Under the pieces are notes generated by a model. That model had not been told where the DNA came from, did not search any database, and was given only the letters and a program-made list of their open reading frames with translations. DNA of 64,000 bases from Orrella daihaiensis (GTDB lineage Bacteria; Pseudomonadota; Gammaproteobacteria; Burkholderiales; Burkholderiaceae_B). Location of the stretch: NCBI RefSeq assembly GCF_022811525.1, contig NZ_CP063982.1:1178001-1242000 (forward strand). Direction: 5' to 3'. Each line of letters opens with the position of its first letter. The first letter of the stretch is position 1. The translations under genes and the position numbers were made by a program. Shown one piece after another: positions 33,351 through 40,832 of the stretch.

Positions 33351-34433
33351 TTGTCTGCACCCGAAGCACCTGAACCACGTGGGCGTTATTGGCCCGAACC
33401 TGCACCAACTCGTTTGAAAGTCTGGCCAGCTCCTTTCAAGGTTGGCAAGGTGGGTGTGCTATTGGTTAATTTGGGCACGCCCGATGAACCCACTGCACCG
33501 GCCATTCGTCGTTATTTGCGCGAGTTTTTGTCTGACCCGCGGGTCATCGAGATCCCCAAGTTTGTCTGGTGGCCTATTTTGAATGGTCCGATCCTGCTGG
33601 CCCGGCCTAAAAAGCTTGTACACCGGTATGAGGGCATTTGGATGGAGGGTGGCTCGCCATTGCTGGTCTACACCGAGCGCCAAGCTGCTGGCGTGCGCGC
33701 GCGTTTGAAAGCTCGTGGTCTAGAGGTTGAAGTCGCCGTGGGCATGCGCTACGGGAAGCCAAGTATTCGTCATGCGATGATGCAATTGCACAACGCAGGC
33801 TGTGAGTACATCCTGACTTTGCCGCTTTACCCGCAGTACTCGTCGAGCACCACGGCCACTGTCATTGACGAAGTGACACGCGTGGCTTCGCATCTGCGTG
33901 ACCAGCCTGCGATGCGCTTTGTTAAACGCTTTCATGTCGACCCGCTATACATCAATCCCTTGGCTGACAAGATTGGTGCGCACTGGGCTGAGCATGGCAA
34001 GCCACAAAAGCTGGTGATGAGTTTCCATGGCTTGCCCCAGCGTTGCACCAAACTGGGGGATCCATACTGTCGCGACAGTTACGAGACTGCAGCCGCTTTG
34101 GCGGCCAAGCTCGGTTTGGCTGATGATGAATACCTTGTTACGTTCCAGAGTCGATTCGGACCGGCTGCTTGGCTGCAGCCCTACACCGAGCCCACCCTGG
34201 AAAACCTTGCCAAGTCGGGGGTCACACGCATAGATGTGGTTTGCCCAGGTTTTGTGGCGGACTGTCTGGAGACATTGGAAGAAATCAGTATCGAGGTTCG
34301 AGAGACCTTCATGAATGCCGGTGGCGAACGCTTTAATTACATCGAATGTTTAAACGATGATGCGCCTTGGCTTGATGCGCTGACCGACATGGTCCAACGG
34401 GAGCTCTCCGGGTGGCCAATCAGGCCGGATTGA
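33351..34433 (+). CDS. hemH: Ferrochelatase
   Basis: A 360-residue ferrochelatase, inserting Fe(II) into protoporphyrin IX. The active-site histidine is in MSFHGLPQRC, and VGVLLVNLGTPDEPT and LPLYPQYSSSTTATV are family signatures. The reading frame opens after a TGA at 33339-33341 and the first usable start is TTG 33351, with AGAGG just upstream, so a TTG start is likely. It lies between hrcA and grpE. Confidence 0.95.
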   Translation: MSAPEAPEPRGRYWPEPAPTRLKVWPAPFKVGKVGVLLVNLGTPDEPTAPAIRRYLREFLSDPRVIEIPKFVWWPILNGPILLARPKKLVHRYEGIWMEGGSPLLVYTERQAAGVRARLKARGLEVEVAVGMRYGKPSIRHAMMQLHNAGCEYILTLPLYPQYSSSTTATVIDEVTRVASHLRDQPAMRFVKRFHVDPLYINPLADKIGAHWAEHGKPQKLVMSFHGLPQRCTKLGDPYCRDSYETAAALAAKLGLADDEYLVTFQSRFGPAAWLQPYTEPTLENLAKSGVTRIDVVCPGFVADCLETLEEISIEVRETFMNAGGERFNYIECLNDDAPWLDALTDMVQRELSGWPIRPD

Positions 34434-34518
34434 CGCTCAGAATAAGATTTGCTTACCAGACAAGCAGCCCACTCTAGATCGCACGGCTTGGCTGGCTCGG
34501 TTTTCTATCCTGCGTTCA

Positions 34519-34546
34519 CTTGAATTTCTACCAGGCACCCCCATAT
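34519..34546 (+). promoter_or_regulatory. Sigma-32 (RpoH) promoter of grpE
   Basis: CTTGAAT at 34519-34525, a 13-nt spacer, and CCCCATAT at 34539-34546, against the consensus CTTGAAA-N13-CCCCATnT. It lies 40 nt upstream of the grpE ATG. Confidence 0.88.
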
Positions 34547-34585
34547 GCTCTTGCATCGGCTTAAAAACATGTTGGAGCATAATCA

Positions 34586-35179
34586 ATGACCGAAAAGACG
34601 GACGCTGAACGCCCTGAAGAGCAAACACCACAGCAGGTAAACCAAGACAGTGCTCAAGCGCAGGGGCAGGCCCAGGATCAGACCCCTGAGCAAGAACAAA
34701 CCTCGGGCGAGCCAGCTGATCCAGTACAGGCACTGCAAGCTGCGCTAGCTGACGCTGAGGCGCGTGTTCAGGAGCACTATGACAATTTGCTTAGAGCGCA
34801 GGCTGAAATGGAGAATGTGCGCCGTAGAGCTCAGGAAGAGGTGGTCAAGGCGCGCAAGTTTGGCATTGAATCCTTCGCAGAAGGTCTGGTGCCAGTTAAA
34901 GATAGTTTAGAAGCTGCGTTAGCCCAGGCTGGTCAAAGTGCCGATGACATGAGAGCCGGCATTGAAACGACGTTAAAGCAGCTTGCGTCTGCGTTTGAAC
35001 GCAATCATTTGAAAGAAATTGCGCCCGCTGCCGGTGACAAATTTGACCCTCACCACCATCAAGCTATCGCGACCGTGCCTGCCGAGCAGGACGCCAACAC
35101 GGTGGTCGCCGTTCTACAGAAAGGCTATCTGATTGCTGATCGGGTTTTGCGACCGGCACTGGTGACGGTGGCTAGCTAA
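34586..35179 (+). CDS. grpE: Nucleotide exchange factor GrpE
   Basis: A 197-residue GrpE, which releases ADP from DnaK. The acidic, glutamine-rich disordered N terminus (about 1-48) is followed by the long dimerising helix and the C-terminal beta domain (KEIAPAAGDKFDPHHHQAI and LQKGYLIADRVLRPALVTV). TTGGAG precedes ATG 34586. Expression is expected from the sigma-32 promoter just upstream. The dnaK gene follows after 179 nt with its own heat-shock promoter. Confidence 0.97.
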   Translation: MTEKTDAERPEEQTPQQVNQDSAQAQGQAQDQTPEQEQTSGEPADPVQALQAALADAEARVQEHYDNLLRAQAEMENVRRRAQEEVVKARKFGIESFAEGLVPVKDSLEAALAQAGQSADDMRAGIETTLKQLASAFERNHLKEIAPAAGDKFDPHHHQAIATVPAEQDANTVVAVLQKGYLIADRVLRPALVTVAS

Positions 35180-35248
35180 TTGACTGGTCTTTTTATAAGA
35201 CTATTTAATTCAAAGGGTTACGTGATTTTTTCAATGTTGTGCGAAGCT

Positions 35249-35276
35249 CTTGAAACTGAGCAGGACAGCCCCATAT
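35249..35276 (+). promoter_or_regulatory. Sigma-32 (RpoH) promoter of dnaK
   Basis: CTTGAAA at 35249-35255, a 13-nt spacer, and CCCCATAT at 35269-35276. This is a full match to the heat-shock consensus, with the same spacer and -10 box as the grpE promoter, and leaves a leader of about 75 nt before dnaK. Confidence 0.93.
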
Positions 35277-35358
35277 TCAATACATCTGAATTGCAACTGA
35301 ATTTAAGGTCTGTTGGGCAAACCGCCAAGCGGACGTTACAAACAAAAAGGTAAAGATC

Positions 35359-37281
35359 ATGAGCAAAATTATCGGGATTGACCTTGGCACGACCAACAGC
35401 TGTGTTGCTGTGGTTGAGGGTGGCAAGGCCAAAATTATTGAGAACGCAGAGGGTACTCGCACCACGCCCTCGATCGTGGCCTACATGGAAGATGGCGAGA
35501 CCTTGGTCGGTGCGCCAGCCAAGCGTCAGGCAGTTACCAACCCCACCAACACGCTTTACGCTGTCAAGCGTCTGATTGGTCGCAAGTTTTCTGAGGACGC
35601 TGTCAAGAAAGATGTTGACCTGATGCCATACAAGATCGTGGCCGCTGACAATGGCGATGCCTGGGTTGAGGCTCAAGGCAAACCGTTGGCGCCTGCCCAG
35701 GTATCGGCAGATATTCTTCGCAAGATGAAAAAAACCGCCGAAGACTATCTTGGCGAACCCGTGACCGAAGCTGTCATTACGGTTCCGGCTTACTTTAACG
35801 ATAGTCAGCGTCAGGCTACCAAAGACGCAGGTCGCATCGCCGGGCTCGATGTCAAGCGCATCATTAACGAACCAACGGCAGCCGCCTTGGCTTTCGGTAT
35901 GGACAAGTCAGATCGTGGCGATCGCAAGATTGCAGTGTATGACTTGGGTGGTGGCACATTTGATATTTCGATTATTGAGATCGCAGATGTTGACGGTGAG
36001 AAACAGTTCGAGGTGCTCTCCACTAATGGTGACACCTTCTTGGGTGGTGAGGATTTTGACCAGCGCATCATCGATTACGTGATTGCCGAGTTCAAAAAAG
36101 AGCAGGGTGTTGACCTGTCCAAGGATGTGCTGGCTTTGCAGCGCTTAAAAGAAGCTGCCGAGAAAGCCAAGATTGAATTGTCTTCCAGTCAGCAGACCGA
36201 GTTGAATTTGCCATACATCACGGCTGATGCTTCTGGTCCCAAGCATTTGAACCTGAAGATTACGCGTGCCAAGCTCGAGTCGCTTGTGGAGGATCTTATT
36301 GAGCGCACCATTGAGCCTTGCCGCACCGCGATCAAGGACGCTGGCGTTAAAGTCGGTGACATTGACGACGTGATCCTGGTGGGTGGTATGACCCGTATGC
36401 CCAAGGTGCAGGAAAAGGTCAAAGAGTTCTTCGGTCGTGATCCACGTAAGGACGTCAACCCTGACGAGGCAGTGGCAGCCGGTGCTGCGATCCAGGGCTC
36501 GGTGTTGTCGGGTGATCGCAAAGACGTGTTGTTGTTGGACGTCACGCCGTTGTCGCTTGGCATTGAAACGCTTGGTGGTGTCATGACCAAGATGATCGCC
36601 AAGAACACGACGATACCGACACGATTCTCGCAGACCTTCTCCACAGCTGACGACAATCAGCCTGCGGTCACGATCAAGGTGTTCCAGGGCGAGCGTGAAA
36701 TCGCATCGGGCAACAAGATGCTGGGCGAGTTCAATCTTGAGGGTATTCCGCCGGCTCCACGTGGAGTGCCGCAGATTGAAGTGACGTTTGACATCGATGC
36801 CAACGGTATCGTTCACGTCTCGGCCAAAGACAAAGGCACTGGCAAGGAAAACAAGATCACGATCAAGGCAAATTCCGGCCTGACCGAGCAGGAGATCGAG
36901 CGCATGGTCAAGGATGCTGAAGCAAACGCGGCTGAAGATCATCGTTTGGCAGAACTTGCTCAAACTCGGAATGCAGCGGATGCATTGGTACACGCCACCC
37001 GTAAGTCATTGGCTGAGCACGGGGACAAGATTGAGGCGAGCGAGAGAGAAGCTATCGAAACGGCAGCCACTGAGCTTGAAGAGGCTTTGAAAAAGGACGC
37101 CGATAAGGCTGAACTTGACAGCAAGGTTGAAGCGCTGTCGAAGGCTTCGCAAAAGCTTGGTGAGAAAATGTACGCCGATATGCAGGCTCAGGCGGCGGCC
37201 GGACAAGGGCAAGATGCCGGAGCCAAGCCAGCCGATGAAGATGTGGTCGATGCCGACTTTAAAGAAGTCAAGCGTGACTGA
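35359..37281 (+). CDS. dnaK: Chaperone DnaK (Hsp70)
   Basis: A 640-residue Hsp70. It opens with KIIGIDLGTTNSCVAV, has the DLGGGTFDISI and VGGMTRMP nucleotide-binding segments, the substrate-binding domain (DVTPLSLGIETLGG) and the helical lid ending in an acidic tail (EDVVDADFKEVKRD). Length is as expected. It is driven by a consensus sigma-32 promoter and followed, after 111 nt containing a long hairpin, by dnaJ. Confidence 0.99.
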   Translation: MSKIIGIDLGTTNSCVAVVEGGKAKIIENAEGTRTTPSIVAYMEDGETLVGAPAKRQAVTNPTNTLYAVKRLIGRKFSEDAVKKDVDLMPYKIVAADNGDAWVEAQGKPLAPAQVSADILRKMKKTAEDYLGEPVTEAVITVPAYFNDSQRQATKDAGRIAGLDVKRIINEPTAAALAFGMDKSDRGDRKIAVYDLGGGTFDISIIEIADVDGEKQFEVLSTNGDTFLGGEDFDQRIIDYVIAEFKKEQGVDLSKDVLALQRLKEAAEKAKIELSSSQQTELNLPYITADASGPKHLNLKITRAKLESLVEDLIERTIEPCRTAIKDAGVKVGDIDDVILVGGMTRMPKVQEKVKEFFGRDPRKDVNPDEAVAAGAAIQGSVLSGDRKDVLLLDVTPLSLGIETLGGVMTKMIAKNTTIPTRFSQTFSTADDNQPAVTIKVFQGEREIASGNKMLGEFNLEGIPPAPRGVPQIEVTFDIDANGIVHVSAKDKGTGKENKITIKANSGLTEQEIERMVKDAEANAAEDHRLAELAQTRNAADALVHATRKSLAEHGDKIEASEREAIETAATELEEALKKDADKAELDSKVEALSKASQKLGEKMYADMQAQAAAGQGQDAGAKPADEDVVDADFKEVKRD

Positions 37282-37330
37282 TCGGTGAATAGGCATTACC
37301 TTAGGTATAAACTCTTAGGCCTTTGGCTTA

Positions 37331-37364
37331 GCGCCCGACAGCTCGAAACTGGGTTGTCGGGCGC
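37331..37364 (+). other. Long intercistronic hairpin between dnaK and dnaJ
   Basis: GCGCCCGACA (37331-37340) pairs perfectly with TGTCGGGCGC (37355-37364), with four more inner pairs including G-U. No T-run follows, so it is not a classic terminator. It may reduce read-through or protect the dnaK mRNA 3' end so that DnaK exceeds DnaJ. Confidence 0.75.
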
Positions 37365-37392
37365 GGTCACGAATAACCCTTGAATCACAACC

Positions 37393-38517
37393 ATGGCAAA
37401 AAAAGATTTTTACGAAGTGCTCGGCGTGGCTAAAAACGCCTCGGATGACGAGATCAAGAAAGCCTATCGCAAGCTCGCGATGAAATGGCACCCTGACCGT
37501 AACCCCGACAGCAAAGAAGCCGAGGACAAGTTCAAAGCAGCCAAAGAGGCATATGAGGTTCTGTCCGACCCGGAAAAGCGCGCAGCCTACGATCGTTTCG
37601 GTCATGCGGGTGTAGACCCTAACGCCGCAGGCATGGGTGGCGGCGCTGGTGGGCCAGGGTTCGCGGATGCCTTTGGTGACATTTTTGGGGAAATCTTCGG
37701 TGGTGCACGTCGTGGTGGTGGCGGTCCCCAGGTTTATCGAGGTGCAGATCTCAAATACGCCATGGACGTCACGCTAGAGCAAGCTGCTCATGGGTTTGAG
37801 ACCGAGATTCGTGTGCCTAGCTGGGAGACTTGTGAAATCTGCCATGGCTCAGGCGCAAAACCTGGCACGTCTCCCTCAACGTGCCGCACGTGCGGTGGCG
37901 CAGGCGCGGTTCGGATGCAACAGGGTTTCTTTAGTGTGCAGCAAACCTGCCCGACCTGTCATGGCACAGGACAGGAGATCACAGATCCTTGCAAGGCCTG
38001 CGACGGTGTGGGTCGTGTCCGTAAAAACAAGACGCTACAGGTAAAGATTCCTGCAGGTATTGATGACGGTATGCGAATCCGCTCGGCAGGCAACGGTGAG
38101 CCTGGCGTTAATGGCGGCCCCCCCGGTGATCTGTTTGTCGAGATCCATATCAAGCCACACAAGATTTTTCAGCGTGATGGGGACGACTTGCATTGCGAGT
38201 TGACTATTCCATTCACCACCGCTGCCTTAGGTGGCGACATTCAGGTGCCGACGTTAAGTGGCAAGGCCGAGATCACCATTCCTGATGGCACTCAGTCGGG
38301 TAAGACCTTCCGTTTGCGTGGTAAAGGTATCAAGGGTGTGCGTGCCGGTTATCCGGGTGATTTGTACTGCCATGTGCAGGTCGAGACACCGGTGAAGTTA
38401 ACAGATGAACAAAAGGATCTGTTGCGTCAATTTGAAAAGTCGTTAGGCGAGGGTGGCCATCGTCACACGCCGCACAGCAAGTCCTGGACTGATCGGGTTA
38501 AAGATTTTTTCTCATGA
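37393..38517 (+). CDS. dnaJ: Chaperone DnaJ (Hsp40)
   Basis: A 374-residue type I DnaJ, co-chaperone of DnaK. The J domain has HPD at residues 33-35, followed by a Gly/Phe region (about 75-105) and four CxxCxG zinc motifs (CEICHGSG, CRTCGGAG, CPTCHGTG, CKACDGVG) at about residues 147-205. Then come the two substrate-binding beta domains. A convergent hairpin lies just after the stop. Confidence 0.99.
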   Translation: MAKKDFYEVLGVAKNASDDEIKKAYRKLAMKWHPDRNPDSKEAEDKFKAAKEAYEVLSDPEKRAAYDRFGHAGVDPNAAGMGGGAGGPGFADAFGDIFGEIFGGARRGGGGPQVYRGADLKYAMDVTLEQAAHGFETEIRVPSWETCEICHGSGAKPGTSPSTCRTCGGAGAVRMQQGFFSVQQTCPTCHGTGQEITDPCKACDGVGRVRKNKTLQVKIPAGIDDGMRIRSAGNGEPGVNGGPPGDLFVEIHIKPHKIFQRDGDDLHCELTIPFTTAALGGDIQVPTLSGKAEITIPDGTQSGKTFRLRGKGIKGVRAGYPGDLYCHVQVETPVKLTDEQKDLLRQFEKSLGEGGHRHTPHSKSWTDRVKDFFS

Positions 38518-38534
38518 TTGCGACTGTAATCTCA

Positions 38535-38570
38535 GCGCAGACCATCCACCAAGAAGCAAATGGTCTGCGC
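38535..38570. other. 11-bp inverted repeat between convergent dnaJ and the beta-barrel gene
   Basis: GCGCAGACCAT (38535-38545) and ATGGTCTGCGC (38560-38570) pair perfectly around a 14-nt loop. It has no T-run on either strand. It probably separates the convergent transcripts, but is not a canonical intrinsic terminator. Confidence 0.7.
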
Positions 38571-38591
38571 CGTTGATTCATTAGTCACCGA

Positions 38592-39287
38592 TTAGAACTT
38601 GTAACCCACACCGACCAGGATATTGTAGGATGTCAGCCCGTTTGTTCCTGAAGATGTGAGCGTGCGGCCTTGTGCGACTGTGTTGGTTGCGCTTTCGGTT
38701 TGGTTGCCATAGTTGAAGTAGTTGCCTTCAATAAACCCGTACCATCCGCCTTGGAATATATGCTTGTATCCTAAGCCTAGCGAGTACCCTTTGAAGTTGT
38801 AGGTCAGAGAGTTGTAGTTGGTGACTTTGGCTCCGGTATAACCGATTTTGGCGTAGGCCAAGCCATCCGTGCCCACGGCGACCGCCGGAGATAAAAAGAT
38901 GTTGTACGAATCTTTTTTCTGGTACTTGTAGTCGTTGGTGACGTTGTTTTGACCGGGCAATGCACGTGCTGTCGTGACGTACATGTCGCCGCTTGAACCA
39001 GCAAATGGTGAATATTCAACACCCAGACCCAGTAAAAAACGATCGTTGATACTTTGATACCAGCCAATCGAAATGGTGCCCGTGGCATTGCTCGTACTGT
39101 TTGACGTGGTGGAGACAGGGATTGACACGTTGTTTACGCTCAAGGTGCTGCTGTCGTGGGTGGGTGATACAGATTCATAGCCAATACCAATTTGGCCAAA
39201 TGCACCTTGAAATTTTGATGGTTGGGCTGCAACGGAGCTAGCAGCCGCGAGGCCGGCAAACAATACACAGTGTCTCAGAGTTAGCAT
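38592..39287 (-). CDS. Outer membrane beta-barrel protein
   Basis: A 231-residue secreted protein with a signal peptide ending near SSVAAQ (about residue 22). The mature part alternates hydrophobic and polar residues, is rich in Gly, Ser, Thr, Asn and Tyr, and ends in phenylalanine (VGVGYKF), the C-terminal signature read by the BAM complex. It resembles small 8-stranded porin-like or OmpA-type barrels. No ligand can be inferred. Its transcript converges on dnaJ. Confidence 0.85.
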   Translation of the reverse strand: MLTLRHCVLFAGLAAASSVAAQPSKFQGAFGQIGIGYESVSPTHDSSTLSVNNVSIPVSTTSNSTSNATGTISIGWYQSINDRFLLGLGVEYSPFAGSSGDMYVTTARALPGQNNVTNDYKYQKKDSYNIFLSPAVAVGTDGLAYAKIGYTGAKVTNYNSLTYNFKGYSLGLGYKHIFQGGWYGFIEGNYFNYGNQTESATNTVAQGRTLTSSGTNGLTSYNILVGVGYKF

Positions 39288-39338
39288 TAGATTTCCTTTG
39301 TGGCGGTTGGTTTTGCCCTTGGTACGGCCGGACAGTCC

Positions 39339-39384
39339 TTGACTTATAAAGGTATGGTCAACTAAATGCTTGCAATTGCTTGCA
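39339..39384. promoter_or_regulatory. Inverted and direct repeats upstream of the beta-barrel gene
   Basis: TTGAC-N13-GTCAA (39339-39361) spans a TATAAA-like element. Next to it TGCTTGCA is repeated at 39367-39374 and 39377-39384, a spacing of one helical turn. Both lie in the 145-nt region upstream of the beta-barrel gene and downstream of the aminotransferase, where a regulator could act. Confidence 0.4.
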
Positions 39385-39432
39385 GCTGCGGATTAAAAAA
39401 GCCAGCAGATTAACGATGCGAATCGTTGTCTA

Positions 39433-40659
39433 TCAGGATTTGGCTAAGTAATCGATCGCGGCTTGTACGCCGCCCCGTTGATGGGGGACGCCTGCAGCGG
39501 CCAACCCCATTTCCACACCACCTAAGGTGCCGATCAGCATCAGGTCATTGAAGTGCCCAAGGTGGCCGATTCTGAATACCCAGCCTTGGAGTTTGTTTAG
39601 TCCGGTGCCCAGGGACATGTTGTAGCGCCCTAGAACGAGTTTTCTGAAAGCATCGGCATCGTAGTAGGTGCCATCTGCTCGTTTGGGCATGACCACGGCC
39701 GTTAACACCGGGCTGTACTGGTCAGGGTTGGTGCACAGTATCTCGAGTCCCCAAGCCTGCACGGCAAGCCTGGTGGCCTGGGCGTGACGTTGATGACGTT
39801 CAAATACGTTATGCAGCCCCTCCTCATGCAGCATATCAAGCGCTTCGGCCAAACCGTAAAGTAGGTTGGTGGCTGGCGTGGTCGGCCAATACCCATTGCG
39901 ATTGGCCGCAATTATCTCGTCCCAGCGCCAGTAAGCGTTTGGTAGCTTGGCGTGTTTGCTGGCTTCAATGGCCTTGTCGCTGATGGCGTTAAATCCGAGA
40001 CCTGGCGGCAACATCAGGCCCTTTTGTGAGCCGGCGATGGTGACATCAACCCCCCACTGATCATGTGCGTAAGCAATGCTGCCAATGCCGGAGATGGTGT
40101 CCACCATGAGCAGTGCCGGGTGTTTGGCTGCATCCATGGCAGCTCTGACACTGGCAATGTCAGAGGTCACGCCAGTCGATGTCTCGTTATGCACAACGCA
40201 CACTGCCTTGATCTCGCGTTCCGGATCTGCGGCCAGTCTAGCGTGGATGTCCGCAGGATTCACGCCCGTGCGCCAGTCCCCCGATATGAACTCAGGCTGC
40301 AGCTGGAGCTTTTGTGCGAGATTTTTCCACTGAGTAGCGAACTGTCCCGTCTCGACCATGAGCACTCTGTCGCCAGGCGACAAGGTGTTGACCATGGCTG
40401 CTTCCCAAGCGCCCGTGCCTGAGCCAGGATAAATGATCACCGGGTTGGTGGTGCCAAATACGGGCTTGATGGCCTGCAGTATGCGTAGTCCCAGATTTGC
40501 AAACTCTGGCCCTCGATGGTCAATGGTTGGGAAGTCGATGGCCCGCAGTACCCGATCTGGCGTGTTGCTTGGGCCTGGGATTTGCAGGAAGTGCCGACCC
40601 TGGCCAGTTCGGTTCAACAGGGTACTGGCGTGAATGGGGCTGTTATCGCTTTTTGTCAT
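39433..40659 (-). CDS. Serine/alanine--glyoxylate aminotransferase family protein
   Basis: A 408-residue class V PLP aminotransferase of the alanine/serine-glyoxylate group. The N terminus FLQIPGPSNTPDRVLRAI is typical, as is GSGTGAWEAAMVN. The PLP lysine is in VTIAGSQKGLMLPPGLGF. Length fits the serine-glyoxylate branch (about 400). The product could act in glyoxylate or serine-cycle metabolism, but no other serine-cycle gene is in the window. A terminator lies upstream, so it has its own promoter, with a possible TATAAC -10 on the minus strand near 40690. Confidence 0.9.
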   Translation of the reverse strand: MTKSDNSPIHASTLLNRTGQGRHFLQIPGPSNTPDRVLRAIDFPTIDHRGPEFANLGLRILQAIKPVFGTTNPVIIYPGSGTGAWEAAMVNTLSPGDRVLMVETGQFATQWKNLAQKLQLQPEFISGDWRTGVNPADIHARLAADPEREIKAVCVVHNETSTGVTSDIASVRAAMDAAKHPALLMVDTISGIGSIAYAHDQWGVDVTIAGSQKGLMLPPGLGFNAISDKAIEASKHAKLPNAYWRWDEIIAANRNGYWPTTPATNLLYGLAEALDMLHEEGLHNVFERHQRHAQATRLAVQAWGLEILCTNPDQYSPVLTAVVMPKRADGTYYDADAFRKLVLGRYNMSLGTGLNKLQGWVFRIGHLGHFNDLMLIGTLGGVEMGLAAAGVPHQRGGVQAAIDYLAKS

Positions 40660-40760
40660 GGTGAAGTCTCAAAAGGTTTCTATTGTTATACCGCTGTTCT
40701 GATCCTGATTGCGACTGTTATATATGAGCCAATGCGCCTTGATGCTCAACAAGAAAAGGT

Positions 40761-40792
40761 AAAAAAAGGGCTCAAGCCGATTGGCTTGAGCC
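40761..40792 (-). terminator. Intrinsic terminator of the M16 peptidase gene
   Basis: GGCTCAAGCC-GATT-GGCTTGAGCC is a perfect 10-bp stem. Read on the minus strand it is followed by seven T residues. It lies 41 nt beyond the M16 stop. Confidence 0.93.
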
Positions 40793-40832
40793 TGCGGGGC
40801 GATGATTACTTAATCAAGGAAGCGGGCTGAGC

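Noticed and set aside
32188..35359. CIRCE elements (HrcA operators) around hrcA, grpE and dnaK
   Set aside because: No TTAGCACTC-N9-GAGTGCTAA-like repeat was seen; sigma-32 promoters explain the heat-shock genes.
36145..36993. A long open frame (282 codons) antisense to dnaK
   Set aside because: It lies wholly within dnaK, has no recognisable domain or ribosome-binding site, and such mirror frames are common opposite GC-biased conserved genes.
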